A DNA stretch of 64,000 nucleotides. Origin: Anaerostipes butyraticus (lineage in GTDB: Bacteria > Bacillota > Clostridia > Lachnospirales > Lachnospiraceae). Shown piece after piece: positions 1 to 9,035 of this stretch. The notes beneath the pieces are model-generated. The model ran no database searches. It saw only the letters and a program-made list of their open reading frames with translations, and had not been told where the DNA came from. Location of the stretch: assembly GCF_016586355.1 (NCBI RefSeq), contig NZ_BLYI01000047.1, forward strand, positions 149,211-213,210, read 5' to 3'. Position 1 is the stretch's first letter. Each line of letters opens with the position of its first letter. The position numbers and the translations under genes were made by a program.

Positions 1-171
1 ATTTCCGTCCCATGCCTCAGCGTTCTCATCCAGAACAATCCCCTGTGAGGTCTGATCATTGTGCTGGTTTCTGGAGGATACAATCGCCCATGCGGCAACT
101 GCGACAATAATCACAGCAGCAGTGATCAGGATGATGTTCCGTGCTGTTTTTTTCTTTTTCGTATTCTGCAT
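1..171 (-). CDS. Membrane-anchored hypothetical protein, N-terminal part only
   Basis: The reading frame starts with ATG at 171 on the minus strand, behind a GA-rich ribosome site (GAAAGAAGATAG), and runs off the left edge after 57 codons. The visible part has a basic N-terminus (MQNTKKKK), one hydrophobic segment at about residues 12-30, then a polar, Asp/Asn-rich stretch. This is the layout of a signal-anchored or secreted protein with most of its mass outside the membrane. The functional domain lies outside the window, so no family can be named. It is transcribed divergently from clpB. Confidence 0.6.
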   Translation of the reverse strand, partial: MQNTKKKKTARNIILITAAVIIVAVAAWAIVSSRNQHNDQTSQGIVLDENAEAWDGN

Positions 172-419
172 ATCATCTATCTTCTTTCGTCGTTTTGTTT
201 TCCGCTGTGCATCCTGATATCGGGATGACACAGGCTGGAATCATCAGGCCCTTTGATCGTTTCCTATTCTATCAGACAAGTTCATCATTCAGATTAAAAA
301 TAAGTAAACAACAGGTAAAATATAGTTTCTTTATTTAGAATAAGGAAATGATAGAAATAAATGGAAGCAAACAATGAAAAATAAAGGAAATTCGAAAGTA
401 TGTGAGAAAAATAAAAAAA

Positions 420-462
420 TTAGCACTCGGCTCTTGACAGTGCTAATAATTGGTGTTATAGT
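420..462 (+). promoter_or_regulatory. CIRCE operator overlapping the clpB sigma-A promoter
   Basis: TTAGCACTC (420-428), a 9-base spacer and CAGTGCTAA (438-446) match the CIRCE element bound by HrcA (TTAGCACTC-N9-GAGTGCTAA) with one mismatch in the right arm. The -35 TTGACA (434-439) lies inside the element and the -10 TATAGT (457-462) follows after 17 bases. HrcA would therefore block RNA polymerase directly. The rest of the 354-base gap (172-419) is AT-rich and shows no gene. Confidence 0.9.
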
Positions 463-525
463 ACGAATAGAACATAAGTGGAGAGGGGAAAACTCTTAGA
501 GGGAAGAAAAAAGGAGGAAAAAGCG

Positions 526-3111
526 ATGAATATTAATAAATTTACACAAAAGTCCATTGAAGCAGTCAATCAGTGTGAGAAGATAGCTTACGATTATGGA
601 CATCAGGAAATAGATCAGGAACACTTTTTGTACAGTCTGCTGACGGTTGATGACAGTTTGATCGCCAGTCTGCTGGAGAAGATGAACATCCAGAAGGATA
701 CATTTTTAAGCCAGGTTCAGGAACTGCTGGCAAAGAAGCCGAAAGTATCCGGCGGACAGGTTTATATGAGCAATGATTTGAATCAGGTTCTGCTTCACGG
801 TGAAGATGAGATGAAGGCCATGGGAGATGAGTATGTTTCTGTAGAGCACTTATTCCTGGCAATGATCAAACATCCGAACAAAGCAGTGAAAGAACTGTTT
901 CGTGCATATGGAATTACAAGGAATCGTTTTCTGGAAGTTCTGGCACAGGTTCGAGGAGGACAGAAAGTAACCAGTGACAATCCGGAAGAGACGTATGACA
1001 GTCTTGAGAAGTACGGATATGATCTGGTAAAACGTGCAAGGGAACAGAAACTGGATCCTGTTATCGGCAGGGACAGTGAGATTCGAAATGTAATTCGTAT
1101 TCTTTCCAGAAAGACGAAAAATAATCCGGTACTGATTGGTGAGCCGGGTGTTGGCAAGACGGCCGTTGTTGAAGGCCTCGCTCAGAGAATTGTTCGGGGC
1201 GATGTTCCGGAACAGCTGAAAGACAAGACCATTTTTTCTCTGGATATGGGCTCTTTGGTTGCAGGAGCTAAATACAGAGGTGAATTCGAGGAGCGTCTGA
1301 AAGCCGTGCTGGAAGAAGTAAAGAAAAGCGATGGACAGATCATCCTGTTTATCGATGAGCTGCATACCATTGTGGGAGCCGGCAAGACAGATGGAGCCAT
1401 GGATGCGGGCAACATGTTAAAGCCAATGCTTGCAAGAGGAGAACTTCATTGCATCGGAGCCACAACGCTGGATGAATATCGTCAGTATATTGAGAAAGAT
1501 CAGGCTCTGGAACGTCGTTTCCAGCCGGTTATGGTAGACCAGCCGACAGTGGAAGATACGATTTCTATCCTAAGAGGAATCAAAGACCGCTATGAAGTAT
1601 ATCATGGTGTTAAGATCACCGACAGTTCTCTGGTAGCGGCTGCAACTTTGTCTAATCGTTACATTACGGACAGATTCCTGCCGGATAAGGCCATTGACCT
1701 GGTAGATGAAGCATGTGCCATGATCAAGACAGAGATGAATTCTCTTCCGGCAGAACTGGATGAAGTCCAGAGAAAAATCATGCAGATGGAGATTGAAGAG
1801 GCAGCTCTTAAGAAAGAGGATGACCGGTTAAGCAAAGAACGTCTGGAAGAACTGCAGAAAGAACTTGCAGAACTCCGGGAAGAATTTAAGGCAAGAAAGG
1901 CAAAATGGGAAAACGAGAAAGCGTCTGTAGAGAAAGTTTCCAAATTAAGGGAAGAGATTGAGAGCGTCAACAGTGAGATCCAGATTGCCCAGAGAAATTA
2001 TGATCTGAATAAAGCAGCAGAACTTCAGTACGGCAGACTGCCGGAACTTAAGAAACAGCTGCAGGAAGAGGAAGAGAGAGTCAGCAAGGAAGATCGTTCC
2101 ATGGTGCGTGAGAGCGTAACAGAGGATGAGATCGCCAAGATCATTTCCAGATGGACGGGAATCCCGGTTGCAAAACTGACGGAGAGTGAGAGAAATAAGA
2201 CACTGCACTTGGATCAGGTACTCCATGAGAGAGTCGTTGGACAGGATGAGGCAGTGGAGCTGGTAACGGAGTCAATCATCCGTTCTAAGGCAGGAATCAA
2301 AGATCCGAGCAAACCGATTGGTTCCTTCTTATTCCTTGGACCAACTGGAGTCGGAAAGACAGAGCTTGCAAAGGCACTGGCAGAAAGTCTGTTTGATAAT
2401 GAGCAGAATATCGTCCGTATTGATATGAGTGAGTATATGGAGAAGCATTCTGTGGCAAGACTGATCGGAGCGCCTCCGGGATATGTAGGATACGAAGAAG
2501 GCGGCCAGCTGACAGAAGCTGTCAGAAGAAAACCGTACTCTGTTGTACTGTTTGACGAGATTGAGAAAGCGCATCCGGATGTTTTCAATATCCTGCTGCA
2601 GGTTCTGGATGACGGACGTATTACGGATTCCAAAGGAAAAACGGTAGACTTTAAGAATACGATCCTGATCATGACATCCAACATCGGATCTTCTTATCTG
2701 CTGGAAGGAATTGATGATCAGGGTAATATCAAACAGGAAGCACAGGATATGGTAATGGCAGACCTTAGAAACCATTTCCGTCCGGAGTTCCTGAACCGTC
2801 TGGATGAGACAATCATGTTCAAGCCATTGACCAAAGATAATATTACAAGCATCATTGATCTTCAGATCAAAGATCTGAACCGCCGCCTGGCAGACAAAGA
2901 ACTGCATGTAGAACTTACGCCGGAAGCAAAAGGATATGTGGCAGACAATGGATATGAGCCGATGTACGGTGCAAGACCGTTGAAGAGATATCTGCAGAAG
3001 ACAGTAGAGACTCTTGCCGCAAGGCTGATCTTAAGTGACGGCGTTGATGCGGAAGATACTATTTTGATCGATGTGGAAAACGGTGAACTTACAGCGAAAG
3101 TAAAAGAATAA
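526..3111 (+). CDS. clpB: ATP-dependent disaggregase ClpB (Hsp104 family)
   Basis: ClpB is a cytosolic hexameric AAA+ chaperone that pulls polypeptides out of aggregates together with DnaK. The 861-residue product has the standard layout: Clp N domain (about 1-145), first AAA domain with Walker A GEPGVGKT at 205-212, a long charged coiled-coil middle domain (about 400-530) that separates ClpB from ClpA/C, and a second AAA domain with GPTGVGKT at 605-612. Length and motif positions match E. coli ClpB almost exactly. The start is the ATG at 526, six bases or so after AAGGAGG (511-517); an ATG at 478 in the same frame lies too near the promoter and has no ribosome site. Monocistronic, with a CIRCE promoter before it and a terminator after it, so heat and protein-damage control through HrcA is expected. 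Confidence 0.97.
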   Translation: MNINKFTQKSIEAVNQCEKIAYDYGHQEIDQEHFLYSLLTVDDSLIASLLEKMNIQKDTFLSQVQELLAKKPKVSGGQVYMSNDLNQVLLHGEDEMKAMGDEYVSVEHLFLAMIKHPNKAVKELFRAYGITRNRFLEVLAQVRGGQKVTSDNPEETYDSLEKYGYDLVKRAREQKLDPVIGRDSEIRNVIRILSRKTKNNPVLIGEPGVGKTAVVEGLAQRIVRGDVPEQLKDKTIFSLDMGSLVAGAKYRGEFEERLKAVLEEVKKSDGQIILFIDELHTIVGAGKTDGAMDAGNMLKPMLARGELHCIGATTLDEYRQYIEKDQALERRFQPVMVDQPTVEDTISILRGIKDRYEVYHGVKITDSSLVAAATLSNRYITDRFLPDKAIDLVDEACAMIKTEMNSLPAELDEVQRKIMQMEIEEAALKKEDDRLSKERLEELQKELAELREEFKARKAKWENEKASVEKVSKLREEIESVNSEIQIAQRNYDLNKAAELQYGRLPELKKQLQEEEERVSKEDRSMVRESVTEDEIAKIISRWTGIPVAKLTESERNKTLHLDQVLHERVVGQDEAVELVTESIIRSKAGIKDPSKPIGSFLFLGPTGVGKTELAKALAESLFDNEQNIVRIDMSEYMEKHSVARLIGAPPGYVGYEEGGQLTEAVRRKPYSVVLFDEIEKAHPDVFNILLQVLDDGRITDSKGKTVDFKNTILIMTSNIGSSYLLEGIDDQGNIKQEAQDMVMADLRNHFRPEFLNRLDETIMFKPLTKDNITSIIDLQIKDLNRRLADKELHVELTPEAKGYVADNGYEPMYGARPLKRYLQKTVETLAARLILSDGVDAEDTILIDVENGELTAKVKE

Positions 3112-3114
3112 AAA

Positions 3115-3168
3115 TAAAAATGACATCCTTTTTGGAACCGTATGGTTCCAATCAGGGTGTCATTTTTT
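3115..3168 (+). terminator. Bidirectional terminator between clpB and the FeoA-domain gene
   Basis: AATGACATCC pairs with GGGTGTCATT around an inner GGAACC/GGTTCC hairpin, with A-run before and T-run after. It can stop clpB on the plus strand and the convergent gene on the minus strand. Confidence 0.85.
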
Positions 3169-3181
3169 GTATCTCTGTTTT

Positions 3182-3394
3182 TTATACCTGAATCCGGCTT
3201 GCCACCTGGTTTTCGATGACAACTCTTTTTCCTCCGCTTCCGATGATCATATAATCTTTGTCTTTTTGCACCACAAGGATCCTGCTTCCCTGGTGAATCT
3301 TTAATGTTTCTAATTTTTCCATGATCTCAGGCAGGCCGAATGCCCATTTTACCGTATGGACAGAACCTTGCGCCGCTTTTGTTAAAGGCAGCAT
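3182..3394 (-). CDS. FeoA-domain protein
   Basis: A 70-residue protein consisting of one FeoA-type SH3-like beta-barrel: conserved Gly spacing, a hydrophobic strand ILVVQKDKDYMII and the terminal pattern of A..I.V. FeoA domains act in the cytosol, either with the ferrous iron transporter FeoB or as the C-terminal part of DtxR-type regulators. No feoB lies beside it, so this is a stand-alone FeoA-like protein of unknown partner. The ATG at 3394 is chosen because AAAGGAGG precedes it by seven bases; the in-frame ATG seven codons upstream would overlap that ribosome site. A promoter TTGACT / TACAAT with an 18-base spacer lies at 3479-3508 on the minus strand. Confidence 0.8.
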   Translation of the reverse strand: MLPLTKAAQGSVHTVKWAFGLPEIMEKLETLKIHQGSRILVVQKDKDYMIIGSGGKRVVIENQVASRIQV

Positions 3395-3478
3395 AATAAG
3401 TCCCTCCTTTATCAATCGATGGACAGAAATGAAGTCTGTCTCTCCTTGTATGATGTGTCATATGATTCTTTTATATTC

Positions 3479-3508
3479 ATTGTAAAAGATGAGATAAAAG
3501 TTAGTCAA
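3479..3508 (-). promoter_or_regulatory. Sigma-A promoter of the FeoA-domain gene
   Basis: Minus-strand -35 TTGACT (3508-3503) and -10 TACAAT (3484-3479), spacer 18. It lies between the ClC gene, whose stop is at 3557, and the FeoA-domain gene, so the latter is not simply co-transcribed with the ClC gene. Confidence 0.55.
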
Positions 3509-3556
3509 CGGCAACATTTTTCTGACAACTTATAATGAGAAAAGATCTCATAGGGA

Positions 3557-5122
3557 CTATGGCATCTGGATTTCTCCGCAGATCAGCTGAATGCTTTCTG
3601 TGACCATGCCCAGATAGTTTTCATCTACCAGAGCGGTGACAGTGTCGCCGGGATGGATAATAGTACTGCCTCTGGCAATGATTTCTTCTTCTCCCCGCTG
3701 CAGGGTAACGATCAGACAGTGATCAGGCCACTGGATATCCCGGATTTTCTGCCCGCAGGCCATGGAACCGGCGCCGACGCTGAAACTCCGGAGAATTTTG
3801 TGTTCCGGCCCTTCGTTTTCTTTCAGTCCGTTTTTGGCCAGGATCCGGCCCAGAAGACTTTCATAGATTGGTTCGCTCTTTAGCAGATGAGCAGTCATAT
3901 AACTGATCAGGCAGACAACTGCCAGAGACAAAAAATGTTCAAAGGTACCGGTCATTTCCGCAATCAGAAGGATGCCGGTAATCGGAGCCCGGACGATGGC
4001 GGTAAAAAATCCTGCCATGGCAATGGTAATGAAATTTACCATATAAAATGGTTCCAGTCCGGTCTGATCAATGACGACAGTTCCGAAAACAGCACCGATA
4101 TACGCGCCTAATACCAGCATAGGGAAGAAAATGCCTCCTGGTGCGCCGGAGCCGAAGCAAAAGGCAGAAAACAGAAATTTTCCGATCAGAAGCATCAGCA
4201 TAACGGCAACCGCCGGACGCTGTCCGTCCAGCAGACCGATCATGGCATGGCCTCCGGCAAGAATCTGCGGCATAGTATAGCAAACGATACCGGAAAGGAG
4301 AAATGGAAGGATAATCCGGTACTGCGGCGGGATCATTTTCAAGGCATTAAAAAAATCCTGTCCTTTCAGCATTACAAAATTGTAGAATGCGCCAAGAACG
4401 CCGAGCAGAAGACCAAGAAGCACCAGAAGCCAGTAATTGTTCAGAGGAAGCGCACTGTGAAGGTGAAAATCAAAAACCGGAAGCAGGCCAAAAAAATGTT
4501 TGGAAAGAAAATCAGAAACAGCACATCCGGAAATAACACATACCAGCATGGAACTGTTGAAATTTTTCTGCAGTTCTTCCAGAGAAAACATAACGCCGGC
4601 CAGAGGAGCGTTAAAAGCCGCGGCAAGCCCGGCGCCGGCTCCGCAGGTCAGCATGTACCGCTCTTTGGTAGGAGTTGTCCCGGTCAGCTTTGCGGCGCCT
4701 TTTGCTGCCATGGCTCCCAGCTGGACTGAAGGACCTTCCCGTCCCAGAGACAGGCCTCCCAGGATACATAAAGTTCCGCCAATAATCTTGGAGATCAGGA
4801 TTCTGAGCCAGTTCTGATTTAAATATCCTTTCATCTCTCCCTGTACCTGTGGAATTCCGCTTCCGGAACTCATCCCCTCCCAGGCAACAAGACGTCCCAC
4901 TAAAATACCCATAAGAATCAGAAGCAGGAACCATACGGTCATCAGAAGGCCGTTTCCTTTGGTAAAATCAATAACAGCAAATAAAGCGTTTTCGGCGTAA
5001 TTTAACATTAAACGGTAAAATATGGCAGTTCCGCCGGCAGCCAGACCTACAAGAAGTCCGTTTAGAACCAGAGAAATGGAAAATCCGTGGGGATCTTCCA
5101 GCAGATTCGTTTTTTTCGGCAA
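3557..5122 (-). CDS. ClC-family chloride/proton antiporter with C-terminal TrkA-C domain
   Basis: A 521-residue integral membrane protein of the ClC family. The three anion-selectivity motifs are present: GSGIP (87-91), GREGP (127-131) with the external gating Glu129, and a later GxFFP loop. Glu183 in FSLEEL matches the internal proton glutamate of ClC-ec1, so an H+/Cl- (or fluoride/chloride-type) exchanger is more likely than a channel. About 430-521 form a soluble RCK_C/TrkA-C domain, a ligand-sensing module instead of the CBS pair seen in eukaryotic ClCs. Translation starts at a TTG (5122) behind GGGAGGG. It is divergent from ung. The physiological role (acid resistance, anion export) is inferred from the family. 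Confidence 0.92.
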   Translation of the reverse strand: MPKKTNLLEDPHGFSISLVLNGLLVGLAAGGTAIFYRLMLNYAENALFAVIDFTKGNGLLMTVWFLLLILMGILVGRLVAWEGMSSGSGIPQVQGEMKGYLNQNWLRILISKIIGGTLCILGGLSLGREGPSVQLGAMAAKGAAKLTGTTPTKERYMLTCGAGAGLAAAFNAPLAGVMFSLEELQKNFNSSMLVCVISGCAVSDFLSKHFFGLLPVFDFHLHSALPLNNYWLLVLLGLLLGVLGAFYNFVMLKGQDFFNALKMIPPQYRIILPFLLSGIVCYTMPQILAGGHAMIGLLDGQRPAVAVMLMLLIGKFLFSAFCFGSGAPGGIFFPMLVLGAYIGAVFGTVVIDQTGLEPFYMVNFITIAMAGFFTAIVRAPITGILLIAEMTGTFEHFLSLAVVCLISYMTAHLLKSEPIYESLLGRILAKNGLKENEGPEHKILRSFSVGAGSMACGQKIRDIQWPDHCLIVTLQRGEEEIIARGSTIIHPGDTVTALVDENYLGMVTESIQLICGEIQMP

Positions 5123-5213
5123 AGTTTTTCCCTCCCTTTCATATTCTAATCCATTTTATTTTACTACAAAATTATGCTATAATGGGAAAAGATTTTGCGA
5201 AGGAGGTCGAATT

Positions 5214-5888
5214 ATGCCGCCAATTACCAATGACTGGGCAGATTATCTCAAAGAAGAATTTGGAAAGCCATATTACAGAGAACTTTACAAGACGATTATG
5301 AAAGAATATCAGACGAAGCAGATTTTTCCGCCGGCAGACGATATTTTCAACGCATTCCATTTTACACCGGTGGAGAAGGTGAAAGTTGTCATTTTGGGAC
5401 AGGATCCTTACCACGGAGAGGGACAGGCCCACGGATTATCTTTTTCTGTAAAACCAGGTGTGGAAGCACCCCCGTCTCTTGTGAACATTTATAAAGAATT
5501 GAATGAAGATCTGGGATGTTATATACCGAATAATGGATATCTGACCAAATGGGCAAAGCAGGGGGTGATGATGCTGAACACCGTACTGACTGTACAGGCT
5601 CACCGTCCTAATTCTCATCGAAATATCGGATGGGAACAGTTTACAGATGCGGCAATCCGGGTGCTGGATCAGCAGGATCGTCCGATTGTATTTATGCTCT
5701 GGGGACGGCCGGCACAGAATAAAAAGTCACTTCTTCACAATCCAAAACATTTGATTTTGGAAGCGCCGCATCCAAGTCCGCTTTCTGCTTATCGGGGATT
5801 TTTCGGATGCAGACATTTTAGTAAAGCCAATGAATTTTTAGAGGCTCATGGCGTGGAGCCGATCGATTGGCAAATAGAAAATATATGA
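5214..5888 (+). CDS. ung: Uracil-DNA glycosylase, family 1
   Basis: Removes uracil from DNA at the start of base excision repair. The 224-residue protein carries both family-1 signatures: GQDPYHGEGQAHGL with catalytic Asp64, and HPSPLS with His186, both at the positions known from E. coli Ung. The ATG at 5214 follows AAGGAGG by seven bases; the open frame extends further upstream into the ClC region but that part has no coding character. A -10 TATAAT lies at 5178-5183. The HAD phosphatase gene follows after ten bases and is probably co-transcribed. Confidence 0.97.
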   Translation: MPPITNDWADYLKEEFGKPYYRELYKTIMKEYQTKQIFPPADDIFNAFHFTPVEKVKVVILGQDPYHGEGQAHGLSFSVKPGVEAPPSLVNIYKELNEDLGCYIPNNGYLTKWAKQGVMMLNTVLTVQAHRPNSHRNIGWEQFTDAAIRVLDQQDRPIVFMLWGRPAQNKKSLLHNPKHLILEAPHPSPLSAYRGFFGCRHFSKANEFLEAHGVEPIDWQIENI

Positions 5889-5898
5889 GGAATTTATC

Positions 5899-6681
5899 AT
5901 GAGCAAGATTGTATTTTTTGATATTGACGGAACGCTGTTTTATTCTGGAATTGGAATTCCTGATTCTGCCAGAAAAGCGCTGAAACAGCTGTTCGCCAAC
6001 GGACATAAGGCAGTGATGTGCACCGGAAGGAGCAGCGGCATGATTCCTGAATCCTATTTTCATATGGGATTTCATGGCATGATCCTGGGCGCAGGCGCTT
6101 ATGTGGAATATGATGGGAAAGTCCTTCATCAGGAACTGATGAGCAGCCGTGAGGTGCAGAAAGTAATCGACTGGGGAAAAGAGCAGAACATCGGGATTGT
6201 CCTGGAAGGCAGGAACAGCGGCTATTATGATAAGGATAATCATCAGGAATACTATACCGGTATGATCCGGAAGACAGAAAGAGACTGTGAAGGGAAAATG
6301 AAGCCTCTGGAAGAGGCGCGGGAGATTCAGAAATGGACGTATCACCATCTGGATCCCGGTAAAAAATACGAGATTGAAGCAATACTGGAGGGGAAATATG
6401 TCGGGACATATCATGAACCGGCAAATTCCGTAGAATTTCTGCCCAAAGGAATCCAAAAGGCAAAAGGAATTGAATGGATTCTGCAGGAAACAGGATTTCA
6501 AAGGAAAGATACGTATGCTTTTGGCGATAGTGCAAATGATATTGATATGATTCGTTATGTACATTATGGAACCGCGATGGGAAATGCAGTTCCTGAGCTG
6601 AAGGAAGCAGCGGATTATGTGACAGAACGGGCCGATCAGGATGGGATCGCCCGGGGACTGGCGCATTTTGGATTAATTTAG
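5899..6681 (+). CDS. Cof-type HAD-IIB phosphatase
   Basis: A 260-residue cytosolic haloacid dehalogenase-superfamily hydrolase. Motif I is FDIDGTL near the N-terminus (nucleophile and acid/base Asp), motif II is the Thr in CTGRS, and motif IV is FGDSANDIDM with the metal-binding Asp pair. The insert between motifs II and III is the C2B cap of the Cof/YbiV group, which dephosphorylates sugar phosphates or flavin-related compounds. The substrate cannot be read from sequence. It sits between ung and the carboxypeptidase gene with short gaps. Confidence 0.88.
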   Translation: MSKIVFFDIDGTLFYSGIGIPDSARKALKQLFANGHKAVMCTGRSSGMIPESYFHMGFHGMILGAGAYVEYDGKVLHQELMSSREVQKVIDWGKEQNIGIVLEGRNSGYYDKDNHQEYYTGMIRKTERDCEGKMKPLEEAREIQKWTYHHLDPGKKYEIEAILEGKYVGTYHEPANSVEFLPKGIQKAKGIEWILQETGFQRKDTYAFGDSANDIDMIRYVHYGTAMGNAVPELKEAADYVTERADQDGIARGLAHFGLI

Positions 6682-6696
6682 GCAGGAGGATCACCA

Positions 6697-7800
6697 ATGA
6701 AAAAGATATGGAAATTACTGGCGGCTGTCGCCATCTGTATTATGGCAGGATCGGCAGCCCCGGTTCAGGCAGCAGGAGGTGTGGCAGTAAAGAAAAAGAC
6801 ATCACAGAAACAGCCGGAGATCGATGGAAAAGCAGGAATTGTAATGGACGCAAAGACCGGGAAAATACTTTTTGAAAAAAATATCAATGAAAAACATTAT
6901 CCGGCAAGCATTACAAAGATTTTGACAACTTTGGTAGCAATTGAGAATAACGACGATCTGTATGGAGAAGTGACGTTCTCCAAGGAAGCGGTCAATGAGC
7001 TGGAAGAGGGAAGCACCCACATCGGAATCCAGGAGGGAGAAACCCTTCCGCTGATCGATGTTCTGTACGGAATCATGCTGGAATCTGCCAATGAAGCGTG
7101 TAACGGCGCGGCAGAGTATACGGCAGGATCTAACAAGGAATTTGTCAAATTAATGAATCAGAAAGCCAGGGAACTGGGATGCGATCATTCCCATTTCGTG
7201 ACCACCAATGGGCTTCATGATGACGATCATTATGTAACGGCAAAAGATATGGCAACGATCACAAAAGCAGCTTTGGAAAATGACACGTTCCGGAAGATTG
7301 CCTGCAGCAGAAACTATTATATTACGCCCACCAACAAGAGCAGGGAAGGCAGGGAACTCTGGAATCACCACAAGATGGTGAAGAAGACCATGTTTCCATA
7401 CGATGGGATCGAAGGCGGAAAGACCGGTTATACGACACGGGCCGGGGGAACTTTGGTAACGTTCTGCAAGCGGAATGATCTGGAACTGATCTGTGTCGTG
7501 CTTCAGGGCAATGGATATGAATTGTACCGGGATACGATGAAGATGCTGGATTACGCATATGATAATTATAAAGTGGTGACTCCGTTTAAAGAAGTGCAGG
7601 GGATCATTCAGGACAATGGTCTGGGCATATTAAAAGCAGGGAACCAGCTGATGCCATGGACCCTGCAGTTAGATGAACTGAAAAATATTACCGTTCTGCT
7701 GGAAAAGAACCAGGACGCGTCCAAATTGTCCTACCGCTGCAAAGGGAAAAAATTATATATTGATTACAACGGCAGAAAAATTGGAAATATAACGCTTTAA
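6697..7800 (+). CDS. D-alanyl-D-alanine carboxypeptidase, DacF/PBP5 type
   Basis: Exported serine DD-carboxypeptidase (peptidase S11) that trims the terminal D-Ala from peptidoglycan pentapeptides. A Sec signal peptide covers residues 1-25 with a likely cut after PVQA. The three penicillin-binding motifs are intact: S71-I-T-K74, S130-A-N132 and K242-T-G244. The C-terminal part (about 285-367) is a PBP5_C-like beta domain. At 367 residues it has no clear C-terminal amphipathic anchor. In Clostridia and Bacillus the S11 family includes vegetative (DacA) and sporulation (DacF, DacB) enzymes; sequence alone does not choose between them. Its stop codon overlaps the stop of the convergent lipid kinase gene by four bases. 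Confidence 0.93.
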   Translation: MKKIWKLLAAVAICIMAGSAAPVQAAGGVAVKKKTSQKQPEIDGKAGIVMDAKTGKILFEKNINEKHYPASITKILTTLVAIENNDDLYGEVTFSKEAVNELEEGSTHIGIQEGETLPLIDVLYGIMLESANEACNGAAEYTAGSNKEFVKLMNQKARELGCDHSHFVTTNGLHDDDHYVTAKDMATITKAALENDTFRKIACSRNYYITPTNKSREGRELWNHHKMVKKTMFPYDGIEGGKTGYTTRAGGTLVTFCKRNDLELICVVLQGNGYELYRDTMKMLDYAYDNYKVVTPFKEVQGIIQDNGLGILKAGNQLMPWTLQLDELKNITVLLEKNQDASKLSYRCKGKKLYIDYNGRKIGNITL

Positions 7801-8711
7801 TTTGAGCGGAGAATGATCAGATTCAGGGCTTCCGGGATGATAGAAATATCGATCGGGAGCCCTTCTTCTAATATTTCACCGTCATAGTCGATTGCGATTT
7901 CCGCTGTTTTCTCTGTAGGAAGGACAGAGAGCTCTTTTGTCTGAAAATATTCAATCGCCGGATGTTTCGGATGATCTCCCTGGAACCATTTGATGATCAG
8001 GTCAGGGGCCTCAAACAGAAGATCCATTTTTTTCAGAATCAGTACGTCCAGATATCCGTCAGATACGGATGCCAGAGGCGCAGCGTCGGCAAATCCTCCA
8101 ACGCTCTTTGAATTAGTGACGAGAAAGAGCATGATATCCAGCGTATCGTTAAATTCTTTGCTGTGAAAAGATAATGTCATATTCTGGGCCAGCTGTTTTG
8201 GAAATTCCTTTACGCCTTCTAAATAGTAAGCCATTTTTCCAAGAACGGCTTTTTTGTCTTTCGGTACTTTGTAGGCAATGTCAGTCAGCATTCCTGCAGC
8301 CAGGACATTGATAAAATATTCGTTGTTGACTTTTCCGATATCTACTTTTTTTGTCTGGAATTCTTCGATCATACGGCAGAAATCTTCCGCAGTCTGAGGA
8401 AGTTTCATATAGGTGGCAAAGTCATTGACTGTGCCGGCAGAAATGATTGCCAGAGGAGTGTTGCTTCCGCTTAAAATCAGACCGTTGGTGACCTCATTTA
8501 AGGTTCCGTCGCCGCCGACTGATACAACGTAATCGTATTCGCCTGGCTTTAACTGGGCAGCCCTGTTCTTTGCGTCATTTTTCTTTTGTGTATAAAATAC
8601 ATCAATATGTGAAGTGATCTGGTTTAAAACCAGATTCGCCATGATTTCTCTTAAAGTTGATTCAATATTCTGCTTGCCTGAGGATGGATTGATAATAAAT
8701 AAACCTTTCAT
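7797..8711 (-). CDS. Diacylglycerol/lipid kinase family protein (YegS/BmrU/DgkB-like)
   Basis: A 304-residue protein of the DAGK catalytic fold. The nucleotide-binding GGDGT motif is at 66-70 followed by LNEV, and NPSSGK at 8-13 is the first conserved strand-loop. Members phosphorylate diacylglycerol or related lipids at the inner membrane face, recycling lipid released by lipoteichoic acid or capsule synthesis. Start ATG at 8711 follows GGAGG. It is convergent with dacF-like gene and downstream of tRNA-Arg on the same strand, but separated from it by a terminator. Confidence 0.88.
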   Translation of the reverse strand: MKGLFIINPSSGKQNIESTLREIMANLVLNQITSHIDVFYTQKKNDAKNRAAQLKPGEYDYVVSVGGDGTLNEVTNGLILSGSNTPLAIISAGTVNDFATYMKLPQTAEDFCRMIEEFQTKKVDIGKVNNEYFINVLAAGMLTDIAYKVPKDKKAVLGKMAYYLEGVKEFPKQLAQNMTLSFHSKEFNDTLDIMLFLVTNSKSVGGFADAAPLASVSDGYLDVLILKKMDLLFEAPDLIIKWFQGDHPKHPAIEYFQTKELSVLPTEKTAEIAIDYDGEILEEGLPIDISIIPEALNLIILRSN

Positions 8712-8752
8712 AGATGCCTCCTGTGGTACTAAACATTAGCAGCTCCAATGCA

Positions 8753-8780
8753 AAAGAAGAAGCCCTCCGGCTTCTTCTGG
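8753..8780 (-). terminator. Terminator of tRNA-Arg
   Basis: On the minus strand AGAAGAAGCC pairs with GGCTTCTTCT around a four-base loop, followed by TTTTGC. It lies directly after the tRNA. Confidence 0.8.
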
Positions 8781-8788
8781 GTGCTTAG

Positions 8789-8862
8789 CGTTCCCGAGGT
8801 GATTCGAACACCCGACCTACCGCTTAGGAGGCGGTCGCTCTATCCAGCTGAGCTACGGAAAC
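8789..8862 (-). tRNA. tRNA-Arg, anticodon CCU (reads AGG)
   Basis: Minus-strand cloverleaf of 74 bases. The acceptor arm GTTTCCG pairs with CGGGAAC (one G-T pair), the D arm contains AGCTCAGCTGGATAGAGC, the anticodon stem ACCGC/GCGGT holds loop CTCCTAA with anticodon CCT, and the T arm contains TTCGAAT. The discriminator is G and the 3' CCA is not encoded; it would be added by CCA transferase. Confidence 0.95.
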
Positions 8863-8887
8863 ATAAATAATATTCATATCTTTGATT

Positions 8888-8916
8888 ATTTTATCCATTC
8901 TCACTGCAAATGTCAA
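8888..8916 (-). promoter_or_regulatory. Promoter of tRNA-Arg
   Basis: Minus-strand TTGACA (8916-8911) and TAAAAT (8893-8888), spacer 17, placed 26 bases before the mature 5' end. Confidence 0.75.
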
Positions 8917-8946
8917 TCAAAAAAATGAAAAATCAGGCGGCCAAGG

Positions 8947-8975
8947 TTGACTTTTTCTTGTTTTTTCTTTAAAGT
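8947..8975 (+). promoter_or_regulatory. Probable promoter of the DJ-1/PfpI-DUF1189 pair
   Basis: TTGACT (8947-8952) and TAAAGT (8970-8975) with spacer 17, about 60 bases before the start codon. A second possible -10 (TATTAT) lies near 8991. Confidence 0.45.
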
Positions 8976-9035
8976 AATAAAACAAGATAGTATTATGATA
9001 AAGACAGTAGTGATATGAACAAAGGAAGGCGAATC

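Noticed and set aside
141..338. 65-codon open frame on the plus strand at the left edge
   Set aside because: No ribosome site, antisense to the leader of the truncated membrane protein gene, and composition dominated by Phe/Ser as expected for chance frames in AT-rich DNA.
850..2907. Several long minus-strand frames inside clpB
   Set aside because: They are shadows of the strongly conserved plus-strand clpB frame; none has a start with a ribosome site.
4247..4729. 160-codon plus-strand frame inside the ClC gene
   Set aside because: Antisense shadow; product is basic and low-complexity without domain resemblance, while the minus strand has all ClC motifs.
5818..6697. Two minus-strand frames of over 260 codons opposite the HAD phosphatase gene
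   Set aside because: His/Pro/Ser-rich translations typical of antisense frames; the plus strand carries clear HAD motifs.
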